Shown in pieces: positions 6,783 through 12,736 of a stretch of 13,465 bases of DNA (the stretch's first letter is position 1; each line of letters begins with the position of its first letter). The DNA comes from JBAZJI01 sp964596325. Its GTDB lineage: Bacteria; Patescibacteriota; Minisyncoccia; Minisyncoccales; JAGOPM01. The DNA is taken from the NCBI GenBank assembly GCA_964596325.1, contig CAZQSQ010000024.1, positions 1 to 13,465 on the forward strand. The letters are read 5' to 3'. Made by a program: the position numbers and the translations under genes. The notes below the pieces were generated by a model, which did no database searches, was not told the DNA's origin, and worked only from the letters and a program-made list of their open reading frames with translations.

Positions 6783-6854
6783 GGGCGCGTAGTTCAGTGG
6801 TAGAACGCCGTCCTGATAAGACGGAGGTCGTAGGTCCGATTCCTTCCGCGCCCA
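6783..6854 (+). tRNA. tRNA-Ile(GAT)
   Basis: Full cloverleaf of 72 nt. Acceptor GGGCGCG pairs with CGCGCCC, D-stem GTTC/GAAC with GG in the loop, anticodon stem CCGTC/GACGG, loop CTGATAA with anticodon GAT. The T-arm is odd: stem GTAGG against CCTTC has a T-T mismatch, and the loop TCCGATT has C instead of T at position 55. CCA is not encoded. A -10-like TATAAC at 6723-6728 could be its promoter. Confidence 0.88.
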
Positions 6855-6943
6855 CATTAGATTCAATGGCGAACCATACTTTATCAATTCTACGTTTTTA
6901 GTTCTAACTTTTGAATTCGCCAACTGCCAAAGCAGCTGGCGCT

Positions 6944-7014
6944 GGGCCTATAGTTTAGTGGTAGAACACCTCATTTGCAATGAGGAAATACCAGTTCGAT
7001 TCTGGTTAGGTCCA
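6944..7014 (+). tRNA. tRNA-Ala(TGC)
   Basis: 71-nt cloverleaf. Acceptor GGGCCTA pairs with TAGGTCC and contains the G3:U70 wobble that marks alanine tRNAs. Anticodon stem CCTCA/TGAGG, loop TTTGCAA with anticodon TGC, T-arm ACCAG-TTCGATT-CTGGT. CCA is not encoded. It follows tRNA-Ile by 89 nt and is followed by a terminator, so the two are probably one transcript. Confidence 0.95.
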
Positions 7015-7033
7015 CCCCGTTTAACATCAGAAA

Positions 7034-7060
7034 AACCCATTGCCTCCCGGCCAATGGGTT
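7034..7060. terminator. Bidirectional terminator after tRNA-Ala / PLD gene
   Basis: AACCCATTG, 9-nt loop, CAATGGGTT: nine perfect pairs. ATTTTT follows on plus, TTTTTC-type run on minus. The right arm overlaps the TAA of the PLD gene (7059-7061). Confidence 0.88.
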
Positions 7061-7625
7061 ATTTTTGGATACCATACTCCTCTTGAGCTTGCGCCCAGTC
7101 TATCTCGTATTCCTTCAAAAGTTCCGTGGCTAAAGCCGAATCAAAAAATATATTGCTGATTTCGGCATTATTCTCGAAACCATTGCGAGTCCAATTATGA
7201 GAGCCGCAACAAATGACCGACTGGTCGATTATGCAAAGTTTGCGATGCATGATCCGAGAACTATCTTCCCAACGCACACATATTCCCGCCTTCTCGAGAA
7301 TATTTTCGGGCAGGCCTGTTCCGTTTTTATTATCCGGATCATTAGCCCCTTGGTTGTCAGCTAAAATCCTGACACAAACGCCCCTTTGTGAAGCCGCTTT
7401 CAAGGCCGCAATGGTCTGAGGGAAATTATTGATGTTATAAAGCTCAACATCAATACTTGCCCGGGCCGAATCGATTTGCACCAGTAAAGCAGGCAAATAC
7501 GCCTTATCATAATAATACTGCGCCAATGCCCCGCCCCTACACTCGCAATTTAACCCGATGAATATCCCCGATGCAAAAATAAGCAAAGCGAGGGCAACCA
7601 TCCAGAACGTCCAATTTTTTTTCAT
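7059..7625 (-). CDS. Membrane-anchored single-HKD phospholipase-D-fold nuclease (Nuc-like)
   Basis: 188 residues. An N-terminal hydrophobic segment (about 8-25) after MKKNW acts as signal anchor or signal peptide, so the domain should lie outside the membrane. Motifs: IDVELYNI (58-65), VCVRILAD (83-90), then the HKD motif MHRKLCIID with His127, Lys129 and Asp134, and CCGSHNWTRNGFENNAE with Ser142, Asn144 and Glu155. One HKD copy and a total length under 200 match the bacterial Nuc endonuclease group, which acts as a dimer on nucleic acids; a phospholipid substrate is less likely but not excluded. Strong GGAGGT before the ATG. It lies 31 nt after the 164-residue gene, with a hairpin between them. 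Surface nuclease use, such as nucleotide scavenging, is inference. Confidence 0.85.
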   Translation of the reverse strand: MKKNWTFWMVALALLIFASGIFIGLNCECRGGALAQYYYDKAYLPALLVQIDSARASIDVELYNINNFPQTIAALKAASQRGVCVRILADNQGANDPDNKNGTGLPENILEKAGICVRWEDSSRIMHRKLCIIDQSVICCGSHNWTRNGFENNAEISNIFFDSALATELLKEYEIDWAQAQEEYGIQK

Positions 7626-7642
7626 CTTACCTCCTTACAAAA

Positions 7643-7658
7643 AGCGCCTTGGGGCGCT
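7643..7658 (-). terminator. Hairpin between the 164-residue gene and the PLD gene
   Basis: AGCGCC, 4-nt loop, GGCGCT, then TTTTTG on the minus strand. It overlaps the TAG of the upstream gene and sits only 17 nt before the PLD start codon, so it could act as an attenuator. Confidence 0.75.
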
Positions 7659-8151
7659 ATTTTATCTTAACTTCTGAAAAATCAAACTTTTTTCTGTTGG
7701 CCTCAAACCACTTCCGGGCTTGCTTGAGGCAATTAGCTTTGGCTATATCCAAATGGTTATTGATGATTAAAAACGCTTCGCTTTCAAAAGCCACACTGCC
7801 GTGTTCAAATAAAACAGCCCGCACCGATTTTGGATCAATGAGATTATCCTCAAAAAATTCCAAAAAGCGTAAAGGTCTTTCACGAACCGTAAGCCTGTAA
7901 CCCGCAATCGGCAACTTGAAAATTTCCAAATCAACAACAATTTGCCCATCGGAATTGCGAATTAAACCGCTAAAACCGTTCCAATAGATCGTGCGCCCAT
8001 TAAGCAGCCGAAGGCCCCGGTAACATGTAATACCATCAATCAAACCGGCAATAATGCGACAATGGTGTTTTTTCAGAACCCTTCGGCAATCCTCGCTTAT
8101 TTGCCGGACTGCAACAGGAAATCGTGCGTATATTCCTTGCCTTTCTGCCAT
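7657..8151 (-). CDS. Unrecognised 164-residue protein
   Basis: No family recognised. Start supported by AGGAGG (8159-8164) 7 nt before the ATG. No membrane helix or signal. The N-terminus is rich in Arg, His and Cys (ISEDCRRVLKKHHCRIIAGL), the middle contains strand-like segments (TIYWNGFSGLI, QIVVDLEIF, YRLTVRE), and the C-terminus is helical and basic (KQARKWFEANRKKFDF). A basic character with mixed alpha/beta content would suit a nucleic-acid partner, but that is speculation. It is read before the PLD nuclease gene from a divergent promoter shared with pgk. Its TAG is embedded in the terminator stem. Confidence 0.72.
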   Translation of the reverse strand: MAERQGIYARFPVAVRQISEDCRRVLKKHHCRIIAGLIDGITCYRGLRLLNGRTIYWNGFSGLIRNSDGQIVVDLEIFKLPIAGYRLTVRERPLRFLEFFEDNLIDPKSVRAVLFEHGSVAFESEAFLIINNHLDIAKANCLKQARKWFEANRKKFDFSEVKIK

Positions 8152-8188
8152 ATTTTTTCCTCCTTATATGATGGTAACGTCCTGCCAC

Positions 8189-8216
8189 AGGATAACATTC
8201 TTTGGAATTTCGTCAA
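8189..8216 (-). promoter_or_regulatory. Extended -10 promoter of the 164-residue gene
   Basis: Minus-strand TTGACG (8216 to 8211), 16-nt spacer ending TGT, then TATCCT (8194 to 8189). Same TGnTATnnT form and spacing as the HAD promoter at 5429-5456. Confidence 0.6.
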
Positions 8217-8225
8217 ATTTGCAGT

Positions 8226-8254
8226 TTGCTAACCCAAAATACCCATGCTATGGT
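8226..8254 (+). promoter_or_regulatory. Extended -10 promoter of pgk
   Basis: TTGCTA (8226-8231), 17-nt spacer ending TGC, TATGGT (8249-8254). Its -35 is only 9 nt from the -35 of the divergent promoter, so the two polymerases would compete. Leader about 38 nt with AAGGAGGT at 8287-8294. Confidence 0.55.
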
Positions 8255-8299
8255 AGGAACAGCAATATTTAGAATATATTGACTATAAGGAGGTAAAAA

Positions 8300-9490
8300 G
8301 TGCTGGCACAGCATATCAAAAATGTTGACGTGAAAGGCAAGCGCGTTCTTTGCCGGGTCGACATCAATGTTCCTGTTGACCCTAAAACCAAGGCTTTGCG
8401 AGATCTTTACCGCATCAAAAGGGTCGCACCCACGATAAATTGGATTATCGATAACGGAGGCATTGCGGTTATCGCTACCCACTTCAGCGATGATAATAAA
8501 AAAAAGAAGGCAAGCGGCGGAGACAGCTCACAGAGCAGCGAAATCCTGAGTACCAAAATCTTAATCCCCGACCTTGAAAGGATGCTCAGGCAAAAAGTGT
8601 TGTTTCTAGACGGGGCCAAAGACTGCGTTGGCCCAGATGTTGAAAATTTCGTTCACTCTGCCCAAAGCGGAGATGTTCTACTGTTGGAAAATCTGCGTAT
8701 CAATCCGGGCGAGAAAAAAAATGATTCACTATTTGCCGCCCAGCTTTCGCGGCTTGGAGATATTTATTGCAATGACGCTTTTGGCGTCTGCCATCGCCGG
8801 CACGCTTCACTTTGCGCCATAACCAATCACTTTGACCCCAAAAACATCACAAGCGGTTCCTTATTGCGGCGCGAAGTCGACACTATCCATTCCAGCATCA
8901 TCAATCACCCGATTGCCCCTATGGTTGTTTTAATTGGCGGATCCAAAGTCGAGACTAAGACCAAAGTTATTGCAAAATTCCTTGCCAAGTCCGACTGCGA
9001 CGTCCTGCTCTCCGGCAAGGTAGCCCAAGCAGTCTGCCGTTATTATAACCTCACACCCTATGGCAAATTCCCTGACCCGGAAATCTGCGAAATCATCAAA
9101 GATATCGATATCAGCAACAAACGCCTCCACCTACCAAAAGACCGGATTTTCTACAACGACAACGAAGGCAATCTCGATATCCTAGATATCGGCGGCCAAA
9201 CCATTGACGAATACTGCGAAATTATTTCTAAAGCTCGCACCATTCTTTTTAATGGGCCACCTGGCTATTTTGAAGACCGTCGCAATATCGGTTGTGTTTC
9301 TCTATTAAAAGCCATTGCCGCCAATGATGGTGCCTTCAGAGTAGTAGGAGGCGGTGAAACCAACAGTGCTATTGCCGAAAACCACTTATGGGAATACATT
9401 GACCATGTTTCCACTGGTGGCGGCGCCTTCCTGGATTTTGTGGCCGGCGAAAGGCTCCCTGGGCTTGAAGCAATTGGCTACTACGACTAA
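8300..9490 (+). CDS. pgk: Phosphoglycerate kinase, divergent
   Basis: 396 residues, normal length, GTG start 5 nt after AAGGAGGT. It transfers phosphate between 1,3-bisphosphoglycerate and ADP in glycolysis. Conserved elements: VLCRVDINVP (16-25), LLENLRINPGE (128-138) with the substrate-binding Arg, NDAFGVCHRRHAS (158-170) with a second Arg, GGSKVETK (213-220) with the expected Lys, FNGPPGYFE (317-325), VVGGGETNSA (348-357) and STGGGAFLDF (371-380). Oddities: the canonical SHLGRP loop after strand 2 reads THFSDDNKKKK (60-70), losing one of the arginines that usually hold the substrate; the usual GGGD is GGGE; and the N-terminal domain has a Ser/Lys-rich loop (66-81). Still probably active. 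Its own promoter and terminator make it monocistronic. Confidence 0.93.
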   Translation: MLAQHIKNVDVKGKRVLCRVDINVPVDPKTKALRDLYRIKRVAPTINWIIDNGGIAVIATHFSDDNKKKKASGGDSSQSSEILSTKILIPDLERMLRQKVLFLDGAKDCVGPDVENFVHSAQSGDVLLLENLRINPGEKKNDSLFAAQLSRLGDIYCNDAFGVCHRRHASLCAITNHFDPKNITSGSLLRREVDTIHSSIINHPIAPMVVLIGGSKVETKTKVIAKFLAKSDCDVLLSGKVAQAVCRYYNLTPYGKFPDPEICEIIKDIDISNKRLHLPKDRIFYNDNEGNLDILDIGGQTIDEYCEIISKARTILFNGPPGYFEDRRNIGCVSLLKAIAANDGAFRVVGGGETNSAIAENHLWEYIDHVSTGGGAFLDFVAGERLPGLEAIGYYD

Positions 9491-9497
9491 AACAAAA

Positions 9498-9525
9498 CCC
9501 CGCCTCTGCGCATGCAGAGCCGGGG
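9498..9525. terminator. Bidirectional terminator after pgk
   Basis: CCCCG-c-CTCTGC, loop GCAT, GCAGAG-c-CGGGG: eleven pairs with one C/C mismatch. TCTTTTTA follows on plus, TTTTGTTTT on minus. Shared with the convergent membrane-protein gene ending at 9544. Confidence 0.88.
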
Positions 9526-9543
9526 TCTTTTTATCAATAAAAA

Positions 9544-10824
9544 TTAATCAGCAAGCTTTTCAAAATAATCCTTAATACTGGAACCCAAATCCGGGCTCTT
9601 CGCGGGCGAGGCATTGCATTTGAAGTCAGGTGTACAGGCTCCATCTCCGCTCTGTAAATTATTATCAACACAGTAATTTGCCGCCTCGATACATATGGCT
9701 TGCCCATCGCCGGAAACATTAATCCCCGGCTCCTTACCGGAATCCTTCAAAAATTCATCGCAAACTTTTTTTGTGGCCTCATTCACAGAACAATTAAAGC
9801 CGGCATAACTCCCGTTGTGCTCGCCCTTATAAACTTGGGCACTGCTTATAAGCTGGGTTGCACCTAAACTGCCCAGAATATTATCCGGTTTAATATTCTT
9901 TTGGGCCCAAGAGGCCAAGCCCAGAATCAATACAAAAGCAAAAAATGCTATGAGTATCCACTGAAAAACAGAAATAATAATCATCCAAATGAAATCATGA
10001 GATTTGGCAAATGATTTCCCGGCTTCTTTGGCATCACGGATCTTTTCGTAAAGCACAAAATTAAAGGCGGAAAAGAATGGAGCAATAATTATCAGGGCCG
10101 GAAGAAGAACCAAGGGTAAAATGAATACCGCGACAATCTGCAAAACCGGGATAGCTAATAAAATCGCAAAAAATATGCCCAAAGCGAGCCCAATTCCCAA
10201 GCAAACCAGCCCCAAAAGAAACTGACGCATGAATACCGCACCGATATTGCCTTCCATGTATTTTTTACTCAATCCCATGGCATTAAAAGTATCCGTATCC
10301 TTATCAACGATAATAAGGGCCGTCAAAGCAAACCAATAAGAAAAAATAATGCCCGGAACTATGAAAAACAAAAATCCGATCCCGGTTATAATGCTGATAA
10401 TTAAAGAAGCCAGCCAAATCCAGAAGCCTTTGCGTAAACCAAAAATAAAAGCCTCGGAAAACTTGGGATTGGAGTTCCTTTTGCTTAGAATATAAAAAAT
10501 AGCCGCACCTCCCGCCAGACCCAGATAAACCCCCAACAAATCAAGGATCCCGGAAGCTCCGGCCGTGCCCACAAAAGCCGGGAAAGTCGCTACCGTTAAT
10601 TTTTGCGGTTCGGCCAGCTTAATAAAGAATCGAGGAAGCCCGGAAAATAAAAAACTTAAACCGAAAAATGCCAAAGACATGGCGACTAACTGCCATTTTT
10701 TTGCACTATAGGCGGCCCATGCTGCCTTCCAAATCTCTGAAAACGCGGGAAATTTTTGATTAACAGCGGTCGCCGCAGCCGCTTGTGGCATTACCTGATT
10801 GGGGCTATTTTGTTGATTTTCCAT
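9544..10824 (-). CDS. Multi-pass membrane protein with C-terminal six-cysteine domain
   Basis: 426 residues. A soluble Gln/Ala-rich N-terminus (1-25) is followed by about six hydrophobic segments between 45 and 310. The segment FFIVPGIIFSYWFALTALIIVD followed by AMGLSKKYMEGN resembles the PGxxFxxWFxxxxxxxxx / S-x(2-3)-L-x-G pattern of the glycerophosphodiesterase-type membrane domain (GPDPase_memb/DUF975-like group). That group has no assigned catalytic role. The last about 115 residues are hydrophilic, contain six cysteines (NCSV, VCDEF, AICIE, NYCVD, ACTPD, KCNA) and probably lie outside the membrane with three disulfides; the AQVYKGEHNGSY start faintly recalls pilin-like C-terminal domains. 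No Shine-Dalgarno; the -10 lies 10 nt before the ATG. Function unknown. Confidence 0.75.
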   Translation of the reverse strand: MENQQNSPNQVMPQAAAATAVNQKFPAFSEIWKAAWAAYSAKKWQLVAMSLAFFGLSFLFSGLPRFFIKLAEPQKLTVATFPAFVGTAGASGILDLLGVYLGLAGGAAIFYILSKRNSNPKFSEAFIFGLRKGFWIWLASLIISIITGIGFLFFIVPGIIFSYWFALTALIIVDKDTDTFNAMGLSKKYMEGNIGAVFMRQFLLGLVCLGIGLALGIFFAILLAIPVLQIVAVFILPLVLLPALIIIAPFFSAFNFVLYEKIRDAKEAGKSFAKSHDFIWMIIISVFQWILIAFFAFVLILGLASWAQKNIKPDNILGSLGATQLISSAQVYKGEHNGSYAGFNCSVNEATKKVCDEFLKDSGKEPGINVSGDGQAICIEAANYCVDNNLQSGDGACTPDFKCNASPAKSPDLGSSIKDYFEKLAD

Positions 10825-10834
10825 ATTTTTTATT

Positions 10835-10863
10835 ATTATCGCATGGCATTTTTAACATCGCAA
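10835..10863 (-). promoter_or_regulatory. Extended -10 promoter of the six-Cys membrane protein
   Basis: Minus-strand TTGCGA (10863 to 10858), 17-nt spacer ending TGC, GATAAT (10840 to 10835), 10 nt from the ATG at 10824. The predicted leader is only about 4 nt. Confidence 0.55.
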
Positions 10864-11052
10864 TAGCTAGTCGTCCAGTCTGCGCCGAGGTGGTAAAAGG
10901 AATAAATTGAGATTCGCCCTTTAGTCAATTTAAGAAACATAATTGCCCTCGGGACTTGGATTCGCCCTTCAGTCAAAGTCTGCTGACTTTGCTTCAGGGC
11001 CCGGCTCGCCGCCAGCCGCAGCTCCGCCTTCTCATCCAAAGTCTCGCGTCAG
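10864..11052. other. Unexplained stretch with short repeats, likely non-coding
   Basis: No convincing gene. A weak 67-codon frame on the minus strand (TTG at 11039 to 10836) runs into the promoter of the downstream gene and has no Shine-Dalgarno. The stretch holds a near-identical 18-nt direct repeat, a hairpin at 10964-11000, a 14-nt copy of the 3' part of tRNA-Gln (10951-10964) and a GC-rich block (about 10996-11030) unlike its surroundings. Confidence 0.5.
10911..10976 (+). repeat. 18-nt direct repeat, two copies 48 nt apart
   Basis: GATTCGCCCTTYAGTCAA occurs at 10911-10928 (Y=T) and 10959-10976 (Y=C). Confidence 0.7.
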
Positions 11053-11095
11053 ACATAAACAAAAAGCGCCACGCTGTGGCGCCTTTTGTTTATGT
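11053..11095. terminator. Long hairpin terminator of tRNA-Gln
   Basis: ACATAAACAAAA-a-GCGCCAC, loop GCT, GTGGCGC-c-TTTTGTTTATGT: nineteen pairs with one A/C mismatch. Reading on the minus strand gives a TTTTTG run after the GC-rich inner stem. Its outer arm begins at the last base of tRNA-Gln. Confidence 0.8.
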
Positions 11096-11165
11096 TGCGG
11101 GACTTGGATTCGAACCAAGATACTCGCCTCCAAAGGGCGATGTCCTACCATTAGACGATCCCGCA
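11095..11165 (-). tRNA. tRNA-Gln(TTG)
   Basis: 71-nt cloverleaf on the minus strand. Acceptor TGCGGGA/TCCCGCA gives the U1:A72 pair typical of glutamine tRNA; D-stem GTCT/GGAC; anticodon stem TCGCC/GGCGA, loop CTTTGGA with anticodon TTG; T-arm CTTGG-TTCGAAT-CCAAG; discriminator A. CCA is not encoded. Confidence 0.95.
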
Positions 11166-11212
11166 ATATTGCAATGAAATATAGCATAAAGGAAGATTTT
11201 TGGCAACAAAAA

Positions 11213-11228
11213 AGCGCCGACGGGCGCT
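11213..11228 (-). terminator. Terminator of the gtrA-dnaX operon
   Basis: AGCGCC, 4-nt loop, GGCGCT, then TTTTTTGTT on the minus strand. It overlaps the TAG of the 124-residue gene. Both stem arms are identical to those of the hairpin at 7643-7658. Confidence 0.82.
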
Positions 11229-11601
11229 ATCGAACCTTAACTAAATAAACAACATTGGCATGCATATCATCCAGATGAGCCATAATTTTCTGATGTTCTT
11301 CCAAATCCGAACCATCATCAGAGAAACACACGACGAGGTTTTCCCCATGGACTATTCTGGCCTTAGTCTCCTCGCTAAAAATCATCTCTCCCTCTTTGCT
11401 CTTCTCGGGAACGAGCCAAGAATGTTTTGGCTCAGAAGTGAAGAGTCCGCTAAAATAATCAACATCTGCGGCGATTTTGCCAAATACTTTTTCTCCGCAA
11501 ATAATGATACTGGCCCCCTTCGCCAAAGCATTTCTCAAAAAAACATCTGGACCAGTATAGTCAAAAACCGCCATTCTCTCATCTCTCTCATTTCTAGCCA
11601 T
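11227..11601 (-). CDS. Unrecognised 124-residue protein
   Basis: No family recognised. GGAGG (11606-11610) lies 4 nt before the ATG. Cytoplasmic by absence of a signal or membrane helix. Visible pattern: a helix VFLRNALAKG, a strand ASIIICGEK, a charged middle with KSKEGEMIFSEETKARIVHG, a strand ENLVVCFSD, a helix LEEHQKIMAHL and a final strand NVVYLVKV. This is an alpha/beta arrangement without a recognisable catalytic motif. It starts 16 nt after dnaX and is the last gene of the gtrA-dnaX operon; such a position does not by itself imply a replication role. Confidence 0.7.
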   Translation of the reverse strand: MARNERDERMAVFDYTGPDVFLRNALAKGASIIICGEKVFGKIAADVDYFSGLFTSEPKHSWLVPEKSKEGEMIFSEETKARIVHGENLVVCFSDDGSDLEEHQKIMAHLDDMHANVVYLVKVR

Positions 11602-11617
11602 TTTTCCTCCATCTGTT

Positions 11618-12736
11618 TTAGATTGTCAAATTCGAATTATTAATGTCGCTGGTAAATCTTACCACAGCTAACTCGATTGGCAACTGGGCAATAGGGCTAA
11701 ACTTTATTTGGTTCTTGGCGTCAAGAAAGGCGGTAATAAGATTAAAAATCTGCTCTTGGCTGAGCCGGGTAATCTGGTCGTTAAGCTTGAGCAAATCTTC
11801 CTTGGAAAAATTCGCCATAATCGGTTCAAAACTGCGCTTATCAACCTTCAAGAGCATGGCTTGGCGCAAATAATCAATAATATCCTTGGCAAATTCATTG
11901 GGGTCGTAGCCATTATCCATAATTTCTGCCAAAAAGCCGATGGCGCTTTTGGCGTCTTTGGCTAAAAGGAAATCCAAAAATTTGGCAATAACCTTAACAT
12001 CTATCAAGCCTAAAATCCCTTTAATGTCCTCGGGAGTAATTTCGCTTTTTCTGGAAAAAGTGCGCACTTGATCGAGCAAAACTTCGGCATCGCGCAAGCT
12101 GCCTTGGCCATTCTGCGCCACAAGCTCGAGCGCCTCGCGCGATATTTTTATCTCTTCCTTTTTCGCTATTTGCTCCAAAGTATCGGCAATATCCTTGGCG
12201 GTAATTTTACGGAAGTCAAAACGCTGGCAGCGCGAAAGAATCGTTGGGATAACCTTGTGCAGTTCGGTTGTAGCCAAAATAAAAACAGCATGTGCGGGGG
12301 GTTCTTCCAAAGTCTTAAGCAATGCATTGAGCGCGGCTTTAGACATTTGATGGCATTCGTCAATTATATAAACCTTATATTTTAGATAAGTCGGAGCGAA
12401 CCGGATGCCATCGATAAGCTCGCGCACATTATCCACACTGGTATTGGAGGCGGCGTCAATTTCTACCAGATCAATAGCCCGGCCTTCATTGATAGCAATA
12501 CAATTAGCGCATTCATTACAAGGTTCGCCTTTTTTAGAGTTAAGGCAATTTATGGCCTTGGCAAAAACCCGCGCCGTGGAAGTTTTGCCCGTGCCCCTAG
12601 AGCCGCAAAAAAGGAAGGCATGCCCAAACTTCTTGTTTTGCACTTCATTCTTTAGCGTAGTCGTTATGATTTCCTGCCCGGTAATATCGGAAAAATTAGA
12701 CGGCCGATATTTTCGATATAAAACTAAATTGCTCAT
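11618..12736 (-). CDS. dnaX: DNA polymerase III clamp-loader subunit gamma/tau
   Basis: 372 residues. AAA+ ATPase that loads the sliding clamp at replication. Walker A GSRGTGKTS (45-53), a zinc-binding Cys set C64, C73, C76, C79 (GEPCNECANC), Walker B IIDECH (124-129), sensor 1 ILATTE (153-158), arginine finger region LSRCQRF (167-173), and the helical lid and collar up to about residue 360. The protein ends where the gamma form ends in E. coli; there is no tau extension for binding polymerase alpha or DnaB, and no A-rich frameshift site with following coding sequence. ATG overlaps the TGA of gtrA (ATGA), so translation is probably coupled. Walker B carries Cys where Val/Ala is usual (DECH). 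Confidence 0.96.
   Translation of the reverse strand: MSNLVLYRKYRPSNFSDITGQEIITTTLKNEVQNKKFGHAFLFCGSRGTGKTSTARVFAKAINCLNSKKGEPCNECANCIAINEGRAIDLVEIDAASNTSVDNVRELIDGIRFAPTYLKYKVYIIDECHQMSKAALNALLKTLEEPPAHAVFILATTELHKVIPTILSRCQRFDFRKITAKDIADTLEQIAKKEEIKISREALELVAQNGQGSLRDAEVLLDQVRTFSRKSEITPEDIKGILGLIDVKVIAKFLDFLLAKDAKSAIGFLAEIMDNGYDPNEFAKDIIDYLRQAMLLKVDKRSFEPIMANFSKEDLLKLNDQITRLSQEQIFNLITAFLDAKNQIKFSPIAQLPIELAVVRFTSDINNSNLTI

Noticed and set aside
6705..6923. 72-codon minus-strand frame
   Set aside because: It is antisense to tRNA-Ile and its leader, so it is an artefact.
4533..8151. Possible toxin-antitoxin or defence island among the small genes
   Set aside because: Smr, PLD nuclease and small unknown genes invite the idea, but each has separate promoters and terminators, no pairwise overlap, and no antitoxin-like DNA-binding protein is visible.
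10836..11039. 67-codon minus-strand frame
   Set aside because: TTG start without Shine-Dalgarno, overlaps the promoter of the next gene, covers a GC-rich repeat stretch; probably not a gene.
10943..11248. Two plus-strand frames across the tRNA-Gln region
   Set aside because: They translate the antisense of tRNA-Gln and its terminator; a common false gene call.
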